Source: Bacteroidales bacterium
GTDB lineage: Bacteria; Bacteroidota; Bacteroidia; Bacteroidales; UBA4417
Assembly: GCA_016707705.1 (NCBI GenBank)
Contig: JADJHD010000017.1
Span: 79,006 to 143,005 of the forward strand
Length of the DNA: 64,000 nt
Direction: 5' to 3'
Shown here: piece by piece, positions 28,101-38,445 of the stretch
Layout: each line of letters starts with the position of its first letter
Numbering within the stretch: position 1 is the stretch's first letter
The notes under the pieces: model-generated
Seen by the model: only the letters and a program-made list of their open reading frames with translations
Told to the model about the DNA's origin: nothing
Databases searched by the model: none
Made by a program: the position numbers and the translations under genes

Positions 28101-31100
28101 CAACCTACACCCCTGATATCAGTGAAACCGGAATAGTAACCCTTACCTTATCCGCTACTCCAATAGCACCTTGCATTGCTGTATCTGACACTGTACATCT
28201 AACAGTTAATCCAGCTGCTCAGGCATTTGCCGGAGGGACCACCGATATTTGTGAAGGAAGCACTTATACTCTGAACGTTTCAACCGCAAGTGGCTATTCC
28301 AGCTTATTATGGACTACCAGCGGAACCGGGACATTTGATGATGCTACAATTTTACATCCCACCTATACACCTTCAGCTGCAGATATAGTTGCAGGAGGTG
28401 TCACTCTTACGCTGGCAGCAAATCCTTTTTCAGCATGTACTCCTTCCACATCACAATTTATCCTGCACATCATCCGACAAGTAATTGTTGATGCAGGTCC
28501 AGGAGGAACTATTTGTCAGACTTCAACATTTACACCATCAGCAGCAACCTCGCAATATCAGGCTAATCTTCTGTGGACTTCCACTGGTACCGGTACCCTT
28601 ACAAATGCAAATACATTGACCCCGATATATACACCGGGCCTGGGTGAAACCGGAAACATCACCCTCACCCTTCATGGAAATGCCATATTGCCCTGCGCCA
28701 ATGTTACTGATGATTTAACTATAACAATCAATCAGGCTGCTTCAGCAAATGCTGGAACAAATGCAACAATTTGTGAAGGAAGCACCCATACCCTAACAGG
28801 TTCTTCAGCTGCAGGATATGCTAGTTTGAGCTGGGGAACAAGCGGTACCGGGATCTTCAACAATACTGCGATTCTTAACCCTGATTACACACCAAGCCTG
28901 GCAGATATTATCGCTGGATCTGTTACATTAACACTTACTGCCAATTCACTGCCCTCCTGTACCAATGCAAGTTGGGGGAAAACTTTAAATATAACAAGAC
29001 AAGTGGTAGCAGATGCCGGAATTAACACTACGATTTGTCAGAACTCGACTTTCACTCCTGTTACAGCCACTGCGAATTATTACAGCGCTGTTTCCTGGTC
29101 ATCAACTGGAACAGGTTCTTTAACAGGCGGCAACACCATGACACCTGTTTACACTCCAGGGGCAGGAGAAACAGGGACTATCTTCATTACTTTATCTGCA
29201 ACAGCCCTCTCTCCCTGCTCAAACACATCAGACCAGATGGAGCTTACCATAAACGAAGCAGCTCATTCATTTGCAGGAATAAATGCAACCATTTGTGAAG
29301 GAAGCACCTATACTCTCGCAGATGCTACTGCCAACGGATATGCCAGTCTGTTATGGGCAAGCTCAGGAACAGGTTCATTTAGCAGCAATACCGCTCTAAA
29401 CCCTGTTTATACCCCAAGTGCAGCAGATATTCTGGCAGGAAATGTCACCCTTTCCCTAACTGCGGTTGGTAATATTGCATGCGCAGATTTCAACTCAAGC
29501 ATGCAACTGAACATTACCAGACAAATACAAGCCGATGCAGGTGCCAATGCAACAATTTGCCAAACTTCAACATTCACTCCTGTAACGGCAACAGCTCAAT
29601 ACTACAGCAGTGTTCTATGGACTTCCACAGGCGCCGGGACTCTGACTGCAGCAAATACAATGACACCTGTTTACACTCCTGCTGTCGGGGAAACAGGGAC
29701 TATCAACCTAATTCTAAATGTTACCGCCAATCCCCCATGCTCCAATTTCACTGATCAGATGCAGCTCACCATCAATCAGGCTGCTTCAGCTAATTCAGGG
29801 GCAAATGCCTTAATCTGTGAAGGAAGTACTCTTAACTTATCCACTGCAACTGCCTCAGGATATATCAGCCTACTCTGGACTACCAGCGGTAGCGGTTCTT
29901 TCGATAATAATGGAATATTAAATCCTATTTATACTCCTAGTGCAGCAGATGTTACATCCGGACTTGTAACTCTTACATTACTTGCCAACGGAAATGCTTC
30001 TTGTGCTAATTCAACATCTAGCCTGCAATTGAGTATAACAAGACAAGTAACTGTTGATGCCGGACTTGCAGCTACAATATGCCAGACTTCAACTTTCACC
30101 CCTACAACAGCTACTTCACAGTATAACCACCATCTACTCTGGACACATACAGGAATAGGGAATATTATAAATGCCAATACACTTAATCCTACCTATTCGC
30201 CAGGGGTGGGTGAAACTGGAACTATTCAGCTGATATTAACAGCCTATGCTAACAATCCCTGTGCTGATGTAGTTGATCAGATGAATCTGACCATTAATCA
30301 GCAAGCTCTTGCCTATGCCGGAAATGATGCAACAATCTGTGAAGGAAGCACTTATACCCTTTCTGCTGCAACTGCATCTGGATATACTGCCCTCCAATGG
30401 ACCAGTTCCGGAACAGGGACCTTCAGCAATAATAGCATTCTGAGTCCCACTTATACTCCCAGCATTGCCGACATTGCAGCCGGCATCGTCACACTTTCGC
30501 TCAAGAGTGTTGCTAATCTCTCCTGTACAGATGCTATTTCCAGCATGACCCTGCACATAACAAGGCAGGTAACTGCAAATGCAGGACTCAACGGACAAGT
30601 TTGCCAGAATGCACCATATACCATTTCAGGAGCTAATTCACTTTATTATAATACGATTAACTGGACAAGCACCGGGCTTGGACTATTAAATAACATCAAC
30701 ACTCTTACTCCTACCTATACCCCAGCAGCAGGCGAAAGCGGAACCATCACCCTTACACTGCATGCAATTGCTAATAGTCCGTGTGCAGATGTGTCTGATG
30801 ATATGACATTGACCATTCATCCACTTCCTACTGTGAATGCCGGTCCCGATGCATCAACCTGCCAAGGTTTCAGTTACAACATAACCGCAGCAACAGCTAA
30901 TAATAATGCTGCAATCAGCTGGACAGAGAATGGCACCGGATCCCTACTTAATGCCAATACCCTCACTCCTACCTACGTTCCTGGCCCTGGTGAAACAGGA
31001 AATGTGACTATTACTATTGTTGTACAGGGAACCAATTCCTGTTCTGCTGAAACAGCCACCGATAATCTGACACTTAGCATTACCCCATTGCCAGATGTGA

Positions 31101-34003
31101 CAGTTGGAGCCGATGCTACAATCTGTGCTGCCAATACTTTCAATGTTTCCGGACTCCAATCATTCTGTGCTTCTACATTGTGGACTACTTCAGGAGATGG
31201 AGTTTTCTCAAATCCGGCTGCATTGAATACAACCTATACACCCGGAACAGGTGATATTGCAACTGGAACGGTTACACTGACCATGACCGGTATTGGAACC
31301 GGTAGTTGCTCAGCTTTGAATGATGCAGATCAACTAGTCCTCACCATCGATCCAATGCCAGCAATCAATGCAGGACCTGATGCTTCCTATTGTGTTACAA
31401 CTCCTATAGTTTTACCTGGTACTTCAGCAGCAAACTACTCTTCACTTATCTGGCTCACCGCAGGTGACGGGACTTTCAATAATCAGGTAATCGTCAACCC
31501 TACTTATATGCCAGGTAATGTTGACTTTAACAATACAACAGTCGTCCTTACCCTTCAGGCACAAGGAAGATTGTCCTGTGCTTCTCAAACAGTAACTGAT
31601 ATTGTCACCCTTACTGTAGCCCCATACCCTGTTGTTAATGCAGGTAATGACGATTACATCTGCAGCAATGTAAGTCAGTTCCAGCTTCACGGACTTGGGA
31701 ATAACTACAATGGTGCAAATATTCAATGGTCATTTGTTGGAGGAGACGGCACCCTTAACAATGCAAATATCCTCAACCCTGTCTATACAGCAGGACCTAT
31801 CGACCTCTCCACACAAAACAGGTCAATTATCTTTACCCTTACCCTCCAGGGAAATGGAAGCTGCAGTGCAGAATTCGTTCATGACGATGTTGAACTGAAA
31901 ATTGACCCAACTCCTACCAGCAACGCTGGGCCAGATGACCAGATTTGTGGACAAAGACAATACCAGTTACAGGCTACCGGACAGTATCAGTCATCAATGG
32001 GCTGGACAACTTCAGGTGATGGCGTTTTCAGCAATACAAATACTTTTACTCCCACCTACACTCCCGGCCCTAATGATGTCGGAAATGTAGTGGTTTTGAC
32101 CCTAAATGTTCAGGGATGCCAGAGCCTTACAGGAGGCGACTTCATGTGGCTTACCGTTCATGAGGATCCATCAGCTGCTATCAGTGGTACCACCAGCATT
32201 TGTGAAGGTGTGAATACTCCAATCACCATAGCCCTGACAGGAACACCCCCCTGGAATCTCACTTATACCAATGGAGTTACACCGGTATCAGTGAACAACA
32301 TTCCTTCTACCCCTTACATTTTCACAGTTTCACCTCCTGTCACCTCCAGCTACTGGGTACTCTCAGCCAGCGATGCTTTCTGCAATGCACCTGCTGATTC
32401 CATTCACGGACTGGCTTCAATCACAGTGATCCCACTTCCGGATCCATTTACAACTTCAGCCACCAACAATGGTGTTTTCTGCGAAGGGGATACAGGTGTT
32501 GTTATCAGTCTGAGCAGCTCCCAGACCGGCATGATTTACAGCCTTCTTTTCAACGGACTTCTGGAAGGAACCGTTGTGAATGGCACCGGATCGCCCATCA
32601 GTTTTGGAGTGAAGAACACCCCGGGACAGTATTCCATCCGTGGCGTGAACCCGCTGGGTAATTGCATTGCTATGATGAATGATACGGTAACAGTGATCAT
32701 GAACCCTATTCCTGTTACTGATTTCACCACTACCACCGTCTGCAACAGCGATACAACCTTCTTCACGGTGAGTGGCAACTTCACAGCCAAGACCAGCCAG
32801 TGGCATTGGGATTTCGGGGATGGCACCTTTGCCATTTTCAATGCTCCCACCGACCCATGGCATGTGTATCCAACCTACGGAACCTATACCGTTACGCTCA
32901 GTGTGGAAGACACCAACAACTGCACCTATTCCATCAGTCATCCTGTGGAAGTGCGTCCTCATCCTACAGCTTTCTTTACCTATTCAACGCCCAACTGTCT
33001 GGGTGATGCCAGCCATTTCACCGAACTGAGCACCAACCCGCTCAATCAGGGCTATATCCAGCAGTGGGTATGGAACTACGGCGACGGTTCACCCAACGAC
33101 ACCGTCACCTTCCCCAGTACTGCCAACCCCACGCATACCTATGCCAATGCCGGTACTTACCTTGTGACGCTGAGCATTATGAACAGCCGTTTGTGCACGG
33201 ATACCTACAGCACCACCATCACCATATCCAGGCGTGCCCTGCCGGATTTCTCCTTCTGGAGCAACTGTCAGGACCAGACCGCCATCTTCCAGGATCAGAC
33301 CAACCTGAACGGGGGCGGACAGGTAGCCTCATGGCTCTGGACCTTTGGTGATCCCACTTCGGGAGCACTGAACACTTCCACCCTGCAGAACCCTACGCAT
33401 ATCTATTCCGCTGCAGGAACCTACAACGTCCTTCTCTGGGTCACCAACTTCAACGGCTGCGCCGATTCTATCAGCCGTGATGTAGTTGTGAAGGGAGCCC
33501 CTGATGCTGAGTTCATCAATGCCCCGGGATGTCTTACCTCTCCAACACTCTTCTGGGCCGATTCACTCTTGATTAACGTCCCGGCCACTGCAACCTACGC
33601 ATGGAACTTCGGGGATGGCGCTACTGCCTACAGCCGCAACACCCAGCATACCTACCTCGCTGCTGGAACCTATACCGTTACCCTTACCATTACCGATACT
33701 GCCGGTTGTGAAGGTTCTGTAAGCCACGATATCACCGTTACCCCTCCGCCTGCAGCTCATTTCACCGCCTCGCTCAATAACTGTCAGGGACAGGCCGTGG
33801 CCTTCACCAACCTGAGCTCTACAACGGCAGGTTACCTCAACAGCTGGAAGTGGGATTTCGGGGATGGATCGCCCATTGTCACCATCGCTTTCCCCAATAC
33901 CCCCGATGTAACCCATACCTATGCCGTTACCGGTATTTTCAATGTCACCCTCACCGTGACCAACTCTTTAGCTGCTGCTCGCATTCCGAGACTATCACCA
34001 TGA
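25178..34003 (+). CDS. Giant PKD/Ig-like adhesin, copy 2: first 2,941 residues
   Basis: This is a paralogue of the 13835 gene. It has a signal or anchor segment (about 10-30), the same unnamed ~440-residue N-terminal module, about nineteen ~87-residue Ig-like repeats (27178-32150), a linker, then PKD domains. It lacks the extra PKD that precedes the Ig-like repeats in copy 1. With its continuation at 33850-38481 the protein would be about 4,430 residues, a type IX-secreted surface adhesin. The frame breaks near 33970: copy 2 reads TTTAGCTGCTGCTCGC where copy 1 reads TTTAGGCTGCTCGC, a net +2. The last ~12 residues (AAARIPRLSP) are out of frame. Confidence 0.85.
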   Translation: MKSKISTPLRNSSLIVFLIFLLFGPVKIVQAEGTKQLDPNTASVSFPTLCGRIHLSQDAGQSRIPFALVGCAQVYRLNIYVADPANENIYMGFGAITDYGGGTPLYDVSFQVKDPNDNVVTGFAMTALPTTGAGFIPTGVAGYNQALAGPNIGGTVPAGYEPLMLDPAMAGNYYIEFQIPGGSAGRQFETFDITVANGANPIPGRLWSKAWQLSSNTTSAGTNGKTFSRFFVYSTDSIVTSFDCNGLAGGVFSVYCNPYGTANTGDWDHDRQSKNGNGSVIPLYKLFLNDPDPAVFGTGTFGQVCELSSSSHCDGTVDILVKVNKPGTIQFVIDVDPIGAGPEDVTINSPVTGSPGCADWDTIPWNGLDGFGQPVLNGATIKFNIAYLNGLTNLPLYDIEDNKFGIKVDIVRPSPPSGNKLPLYWDDSELTPAGTTNIVTGCTYPSGGIVTGCHNWTYSGFQDQVTHNSWWYYLSEDAQNLTINIIRAPAAAGPISGSATVCQGGTYTYSVPVIQSAAKYVWTLLDAANTVVQHDSINSPDNTFTYNFGATQTPGPYTLKVKGWNASCGDSTESVYALVLNAYSIPPVSGPANACINTISAFSTIGTLSTYSWSATNGTVQGSSTNPSCNILWNAAGNQTVTLVSSTAACPAVNSTFDIFIQALPVPDAGLNGITCQGQAYTISGASITNQNSYSWSVTSGAGTLTNALTLTPTYTPTPGETGNILLTLTGTGLSNCPSINDQMQLQIVPYPSANAGLDAVICQGQTYTFPAGYAIASNYSTVGWTASGSGAITNGNTLTPTYTPGAGETGPVTLTLTANPNTPCSGITDQMTLQINPAALSFAGGNDIICEGSTYTLSAATTSNYSSLAWTSSGSGSFNDATILTPIYTPSAADITAGGVNLTLTASGLTSCSAVPATMHLAISRQVVVNAGNFASVCQNSSFTVSTANAQYFNTIIWTQDGLGSLSGANTLTPTYTPDISETGIVTLTLSATPIAPCIAVSDTVHLTVNPAAQAFAGGTTDICEGSTYTLNVSTASGYSSLLWTTSGTGTFDDATILHPTYTPSAADIVAGGVTLTLAANPFSACTPSTSQFILHIIRQVIVDAGPGGTICQTSTFTPSAATSQYQANLLWTSTGTGTLTNANTLTPIYTPGLGETGNITLTLHGNAILPCANVTDDLTITINQAASANAGTNATICEGSTHTLTGSSAAGYASLSWGTSGTGIFNNTAILNPDYTPSLADIIAGSVTLTLTANSLPSCTNASWGKTLNITRQVVADAGINTTICQNSTFTPVTATANYYSAVSWSSTGTGSLTGGNTMTPVYTPGAGETGTIFITLSATALSPCSNTSDQMELTINEAAHSFAGINATICEGSTYTLADATANGYASLLWASSGTGSFSSNTALNPVYTPSAADILAGNVTLSLTAVGNIACADFNSSMQLNITRQIQADAGANATICQTSTFTPVTATAQYYSSVLWTSTGAGTLTAANTMTPVYTPAVGETGTINLILNVTANPPCSNFTDQMQLTINQAASANSGANALICEGSTLNLSTATASGYISLLWTTSGSGSFDNNGILNPIYTPSAADVTSGLVTLTLLANGNASCANSTSSLQLSITRQVTVDAGLAATICQTSTFTPTTATSQYNHHLLWTHTGIGNIINANTLNPTYSPGVGETGTIQLILTAYANNPCADVVDQMNLTINQQALAYAGNDATICEGSTYTLSAATASGYTALQWTSSGTGTFSNNSILSPTYTPSIADIAAGIVTLSLKSVANLSCTDAISSMTLHITRQVTANAGLNGQVCQNAPYTISGANSLYYNTINWTSTGLGLLNNINTLTPTYTPAAGESGTITLTLHAIANSPCADVSDDMTLTIHPLPTVNAGPDASTCQGFSYNITAATANNNAAISWTENGTGSLLNANTLTPTYVPGPGETGNVTITIVVQGTNSCSAETATDNLTLSITPLPDVTVGADATICAANTFNVSGLQSFCASTLWTTSGDGVFSNPAALNTTYTPGTGDIATGTVTLTMTGIGTGSCSALNDADQLVLTIDPMPAINAGPDASYCVTTPIVLPGTSAANYSSLIWLTAGDGTFNNQVIVNPTYMPGNVDFNNTTVVLTLQAQGRLSCASQTVTDIVTLTVAPYPVVNAGNDDYICSNVSQFQLHGLGNNYNGANIQWSFVGGDGTLNNANILNPVYTAGPIDLSTQNRSIIFTLTLQGNGSCSAEFVHDDVELKIDPTPTSNAGPDDQICGQRQYQLQATGQYQSSMGWTTSGDGVFSNTNTFTPTYTPGPNDVGNVVVLTLNVQGCQSLTGGDFMWLTVHEDPSAAISGTTSICEGVNTPITIALTGTPPWNLTYTNGVTPVSVNNIPSTPYIFTVSPPVTSSYWVLSASDAFCNAPADSIHGLASITVIPLPDPFTTSATNNGVFCEGDTGVVISLSSSQTGMIYSLLFNGLLEGTVVNGTGSPISFGVKNTPGQYSIRGVNPLGNCIAMMNDTVTVIMNPIPVTDFTTTTVCNSDTTFFTVSGNFTAKTSQWHWDFGDGTFAIFNAPTDPWHVYPTYGTYTVTLSVEDTNNCTYSISHPVEVRPHPTAFFTYSTPNCLGDASHFTELSTNPLNQGYIQQWVWNYGDGSPNDTVTFPSTANPTHTYANAGTYLVTLSIMNSRLCTDTYSTTITISRRALPDFSFWSNCQDQTAIFQDQTNLNGGGQVASWLWTFGDPTSGALNTSTLQNPTHIYSAAGTYNVLLWVTNFNGCADSISRDVVVKGAPDAEFINAPGCLTSPTLFWADSLLINVPATATYAWNFGDGATAYSRNTQHTYLAAGTYTVTLTITDTAGCEGSVSHDITVTPPPAAHFTASLNNCQGQAVAFTNLSSTTAGYLNSWKWDFGDGSPIVTIAFPNTPDVTHTYAVTGIFNVTLTVTNSLAAARIPRLSP
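27178..32150 (+). repeat. About nineteen ~87-residue Ig-like repeats in adhesin copy 2
   Basis: The AG-xxxx-C motif recurs near 27178, 27438, 27702, 27964, 28225, 28487, 28745, 29008, 29270, 29530, 29788, 30053, 30315, 30575, 30832, 31103, 31368, 31637 and 31920. The spacing from 27178 to 30575 averages 261 bp. From about 27.7 to 30.6 kb two unit types alternate strictly: CEGSTYTL...YTPSAADI...SITRQV and CQxSTFTP...YTPGxGETG...LTINQAA, a two-unit higher-order repeat. Confidence 0.88.
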
Positions 34004-37000
34004 ACGTGTTTGGTGCTCCCACCTCTGATTTCTACTCCTCTGGCCATTGCCTTGGCGATGCCGTTCATTTCACCGATATCTCCACCACCACCGCCAACCA
34101 GTCCATATCTTCATGGTCATGGACTTTTGGAGACCCCACCTCGGGAATATTCAACACCTCTGACCTGCAGAACCCAACCCATACCTATGCCGCTGCCGGT
34201 AACTACACGGTTAGTCTTAAAACCTATACCGCCAACGGTTGTCATGACTCTGTTGCCTACCAGCTTACCATTCTTCCTTTGCCTGTTGCCGATTTCGTGT
34301 TTGAAGCTGCCTGCCAGGGTAATCCTGCTCAGTTCAACCCTTCGGGAATGGCCCTCGGCACCATCGCCTCCTGGTTCTGGAATTTTGGGGATGGCAACAC
34401 CTCAACCCTGCAAGCCCCCTCGCATATCTACACCTTTGCAGGAACTTATTCAGTCACCCTTTCGGTAACCGATACTTCCGGATGCTCCCGCTCGGTTACT
34501 CATCCCCTGACTATAGTCACCCCCCCGGTAGTGAATTTTGACTTTAACTCTCCCAACTGCGATGATATGGCCGTGCAGTTCAACGACCTGTCTACCGCCC
34601 CTGCCGGGTATATCGTGCGCTGGACATGGGACTTTGGGGATGGAAACACACAAAGCATTACTTTCCCCTCAACAGCTTCTGTCAGTCATACCTACACTCA
34701 GGGTGGAACTTTTAATGTCTCCCTCTGGGTTAAAACCTCTGATTCCTGCTCCAGCCTGCTGAGTAAAACTCTCACCGTGCTGCCAAAACCTTCGGCAGAT
34801 TTCAACCACGGCTCTGCTTGCCTTGGTGCTTCCGTTTCCTTTACCGATGCTTCCCTTAGCAATACCACCGGAGGTATCACCACCTGGAACTGGAATTTTG
34901 GCGATCCCACCTCGGGAACCTTCAACAGCAGCACCCTGCAGAACCCCACCCATATCTTTAATACTGCAGGTACCTATTCAGTAAAACTGAAAGTCTTTAT
35001 TGCAGGCGGATGCTACGACTCCATTATCATGCCAGTAGTAGTCACTCCTCCTCCAACCGTGGACTTTTCCGCTGTAGCAGGATGCGGAGGGGATACTACT
35101 TCCTTCACTTCCTCAGCCCTTGTGAATGTACCCGCCACTCAGAGCTGGTACTGGAGTTTTGGAGACGGTCTGTATTCTACCCTTGTGGATCCTGTGCATA
35201 TCTATGCCATGGCAGGCACCTATACCGTATCGCTCACCATCACCGATACTGCAGGATGCATCAATACAAAGACCAATTCCATCACCGTTACCGCAGGACC
35301 TACTGCCAACTTCAGCTTCTCAACACCTGCCTGCTCCTCCACCGCCGTTACCTTCACCGATCTGGGCAATGCCAACGGCACCACCCTAAACCTATGGCAC
35401 TGGACTTTTGGAGACGGCTCCGATACCACCTTTACCACCTACCATCCAACCCTTACTCATACCTATTCCCAGCCCGGTACTTTTATCGTATCCCTCTCCC
35501 TGTCCACGCAGGAAGGATGCACCGCCACCGTGCAGATACCACTGAGCATATCTCCCGCTCCGCTTACTGATTTTGACTTCACCAATACCTGCCAGGCACT
35601 GCCCACGCAGTTCACCGATCTTACCTCCCTCAACGGAGGTACCATCCTGATCAGCCATGCATGGGACTTTGGAGATCCTTCCTCAGGAAGTGCAAATACA
35701 AGCACTGCTGCCAGTCCTGTTCACACATTTACTGCCCCGGGAACCTATACCGTCACCCTGATAACCCAGAATGCTTCGGGTTGTGCCGATACACTGGATA
35801 AACCGGTGACCGTTGTTCCAAAGCCCGGAGTGGAGTTCTTTACCGATTCGCTCACCTGTCTGGGAAGCATGACGACCTTCTTCACCGATACCATCATCAC
35901 TCCCGTGGGAGCTGTTCAGGCTTTTAACTGGAATTTTGGTGACGGAACCGCGAGTTCAAATCTGCAGAACCCCACACATACCTATACTGTGGCCGGTACT
36001 TTCAACGTCACTCTTTCCATTGCCGATACCTCCGGATGCCAGAACATCATCTCCCATCCGGTGACCATTCACAATGCCCCATCCTCCTCCTTCACCTTCC
36101 TTTCCGCCTGCGCCGAAGCTGCGACACAGTTCACCGATCTGAGTCTCGCCCCTGCAGGAGATACCCTGGTGAGCTGGTACTGGGATTTTAACCTTGCCAG
36201 TCCGGGAACAGACACCTCTGCACTGCAGAACCCAACCCACACCTACATACTTCCTGGTACCTACACCGTATCACTCACCACAAAAACCGAGCACGGTTGT
36301 TCCGACACCAAAACAATGCCACTACAGGTATGGAACAAGCCCACGGCCCATTTTAAATACACCGCTTCCCCCTGTGCCAACGGGCTGGTGCAGTTCCAGG
36401 ACTCTTCATGGAGCTACCAGGCTACCGTCACCTCCTGGAACTGGGAGTTTGAACCCTACCAGTACGGTACAGGTCAGAACCCCACCCATTCCTACTATGC
36501 TGTGGACTCCTGCTACGATGTGAAGCTTATGATCACCGACTTGAGAGGATGCGTGGATACCCTTATTAAACCTGTCTGTGTTCCTCCCCAGCTCACCGCT
36601 ACCTTCACCTACCAGCAGGCATGCTTCTCCCAGCCCATGACCTTCTCTCCCCAGCTGCTCACACCACCGCCTGCTCAGGACTCCCTGATCACCTTCAGCT
36701 GGAATTTTGGAGATCCCGCTTCGGGGAATCAGAACAACAGCACCCAGAAACATCCTTCGCATATTTATTCCGCTCCCGGATTCTATACCATCAACTTCAC
36801 CACCACCGACATGTTCGGCTGCCAGGCAACGGATTACCAGTCCGTGCAGGTGCATGCTCTGCCTGTGGCTGTGTTCTCCTATGACCCGGGAAGCTGCGAC
36901 AGCACACTCACCTTCACCTCGGCATCCATAGATACCGCTGCGGCCATCACCACCCTGTACTGGGACTTTGGGGATGGTACGCTGGATACCCTTTATGCTC

Positions 37001-38445
37001 CTGCCGTTTCGGTGACCCATAAGTACTCCACTCCGGGAACCTATACCGCCACCCTTACCGTGGAGGATGCCAACGGGTGCACTTCCACCGTTACTGATTC
37101 GGTGCGCAGGGCTCCATGCATCGTGGCTGCTTACATCGCTTCCGATACCCTGCTCTGCCAGAACTACAGTCTTAATTTCTCCGACCTTTCCACCTGCGAC
37201 GGAACCATCAGTCAGTGGGTATGGACATGGGGAGATACCTCACAGCCGGTATCCTACAATGTGTATCAGGCACTAACGCCTCATACCTTCACCCAGCCCG
37301 GTACTTTCCTTGTCAAACTGAAAGTCACCACCCTGGTGGGGGGAACACCTGTTTCAGACTCCGCTTCGCGTGTGGTCACCGTGGTATCCACTCCGCTGGC
37401 AGGCTTCACCACAGAAAATCTCTGCCTGAACCAGCCTGCACAGTTCACCGATACCTCGCAGTCCAACGGTGCCACTTTGCTTACCTACCGCTGGCTCTTT
37501 GACGATCCGCTCTCGGTATACGACACCGCCGTGGTTCGCAATCCATCCTATACCTATCCTGCTCCCGGAACCTACAATCCGCAGCTGGTGCTCACCAACC
37601 AGGCAGGATGCCGCGATACGGCAACTACAGCAATCACCGTCTATGGTCTGCCGGCGGCTTCGTTCAACCATTCCCTCTCCTGCGTGGGACAACCCACCCT
37701 GTTCTTTGATCATTCCGATCCGTATCTCGCCCCGCTCTATTTATGGGGATGGAGGGTATCGGACAGCCTGGACCGCTTTATCGGCACCATGCAGGGAGAC
37801 AGACCCGAGTTCACCTTTGACTCGGCAGGTACCTATTACATCCGACTCACCGCTTCAGATACCAACCAGTGTGCCGATACCCTTTCGGCTATTGTGCATA
37901 CGCGTCCTTCGCCGCTCACCGCTTTCTCCTACACCGAGAACGTGGATAATGTGCAGGGACAGCTGCAGTTCTCCGATGGTTCCATCGGGGCGGCAGAATA
38001 CCACTGGGATTTTGGTAACGGGGAGATATCTCCGGCTCAATCCCCCACCATCACCTATGCTGAGGACGGCAACTACACCATTACCCTTGTGACTCTCAAT
38101 GAGGACGGATGTTCCGATACTGCAACCATGCAGTACAACATGCTCTTCAAAGGGCTATGGGTGCCCAATGCCTTTGCACCGGGTGGAACATGGCAGCAGA
38201 CAAGACTCTGGAAGCCTGTGGGTGTTAACCTCGCTTCCTACTCCTGTCAGGTGTACAACTCTCATGGTATGCTCATCTGGGAGTCAAAACTGCTGGATGA
38301 CAAGGGTGCTCCTTCCGAATACTGGGACGGTACCTTCAAGGACCATCCCGTGCAGCAGGATGTATACGTGTGGAAGATACAGGCCATCTTCCGCGATGGT
38401 ACCATCTGGGATAATAAAGATGTAGGCGAGCATGAAGGTATGCAT
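33280..38445 (+). repeat. Near-identical 5.15-kb block shared with 19811-24960 (second copy)
   Basis: This is the counterpart of the first block. Here the frame stays open from 33980 to the stop at 38481, so it is the better-preserved copy. Confidence 0.9.
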
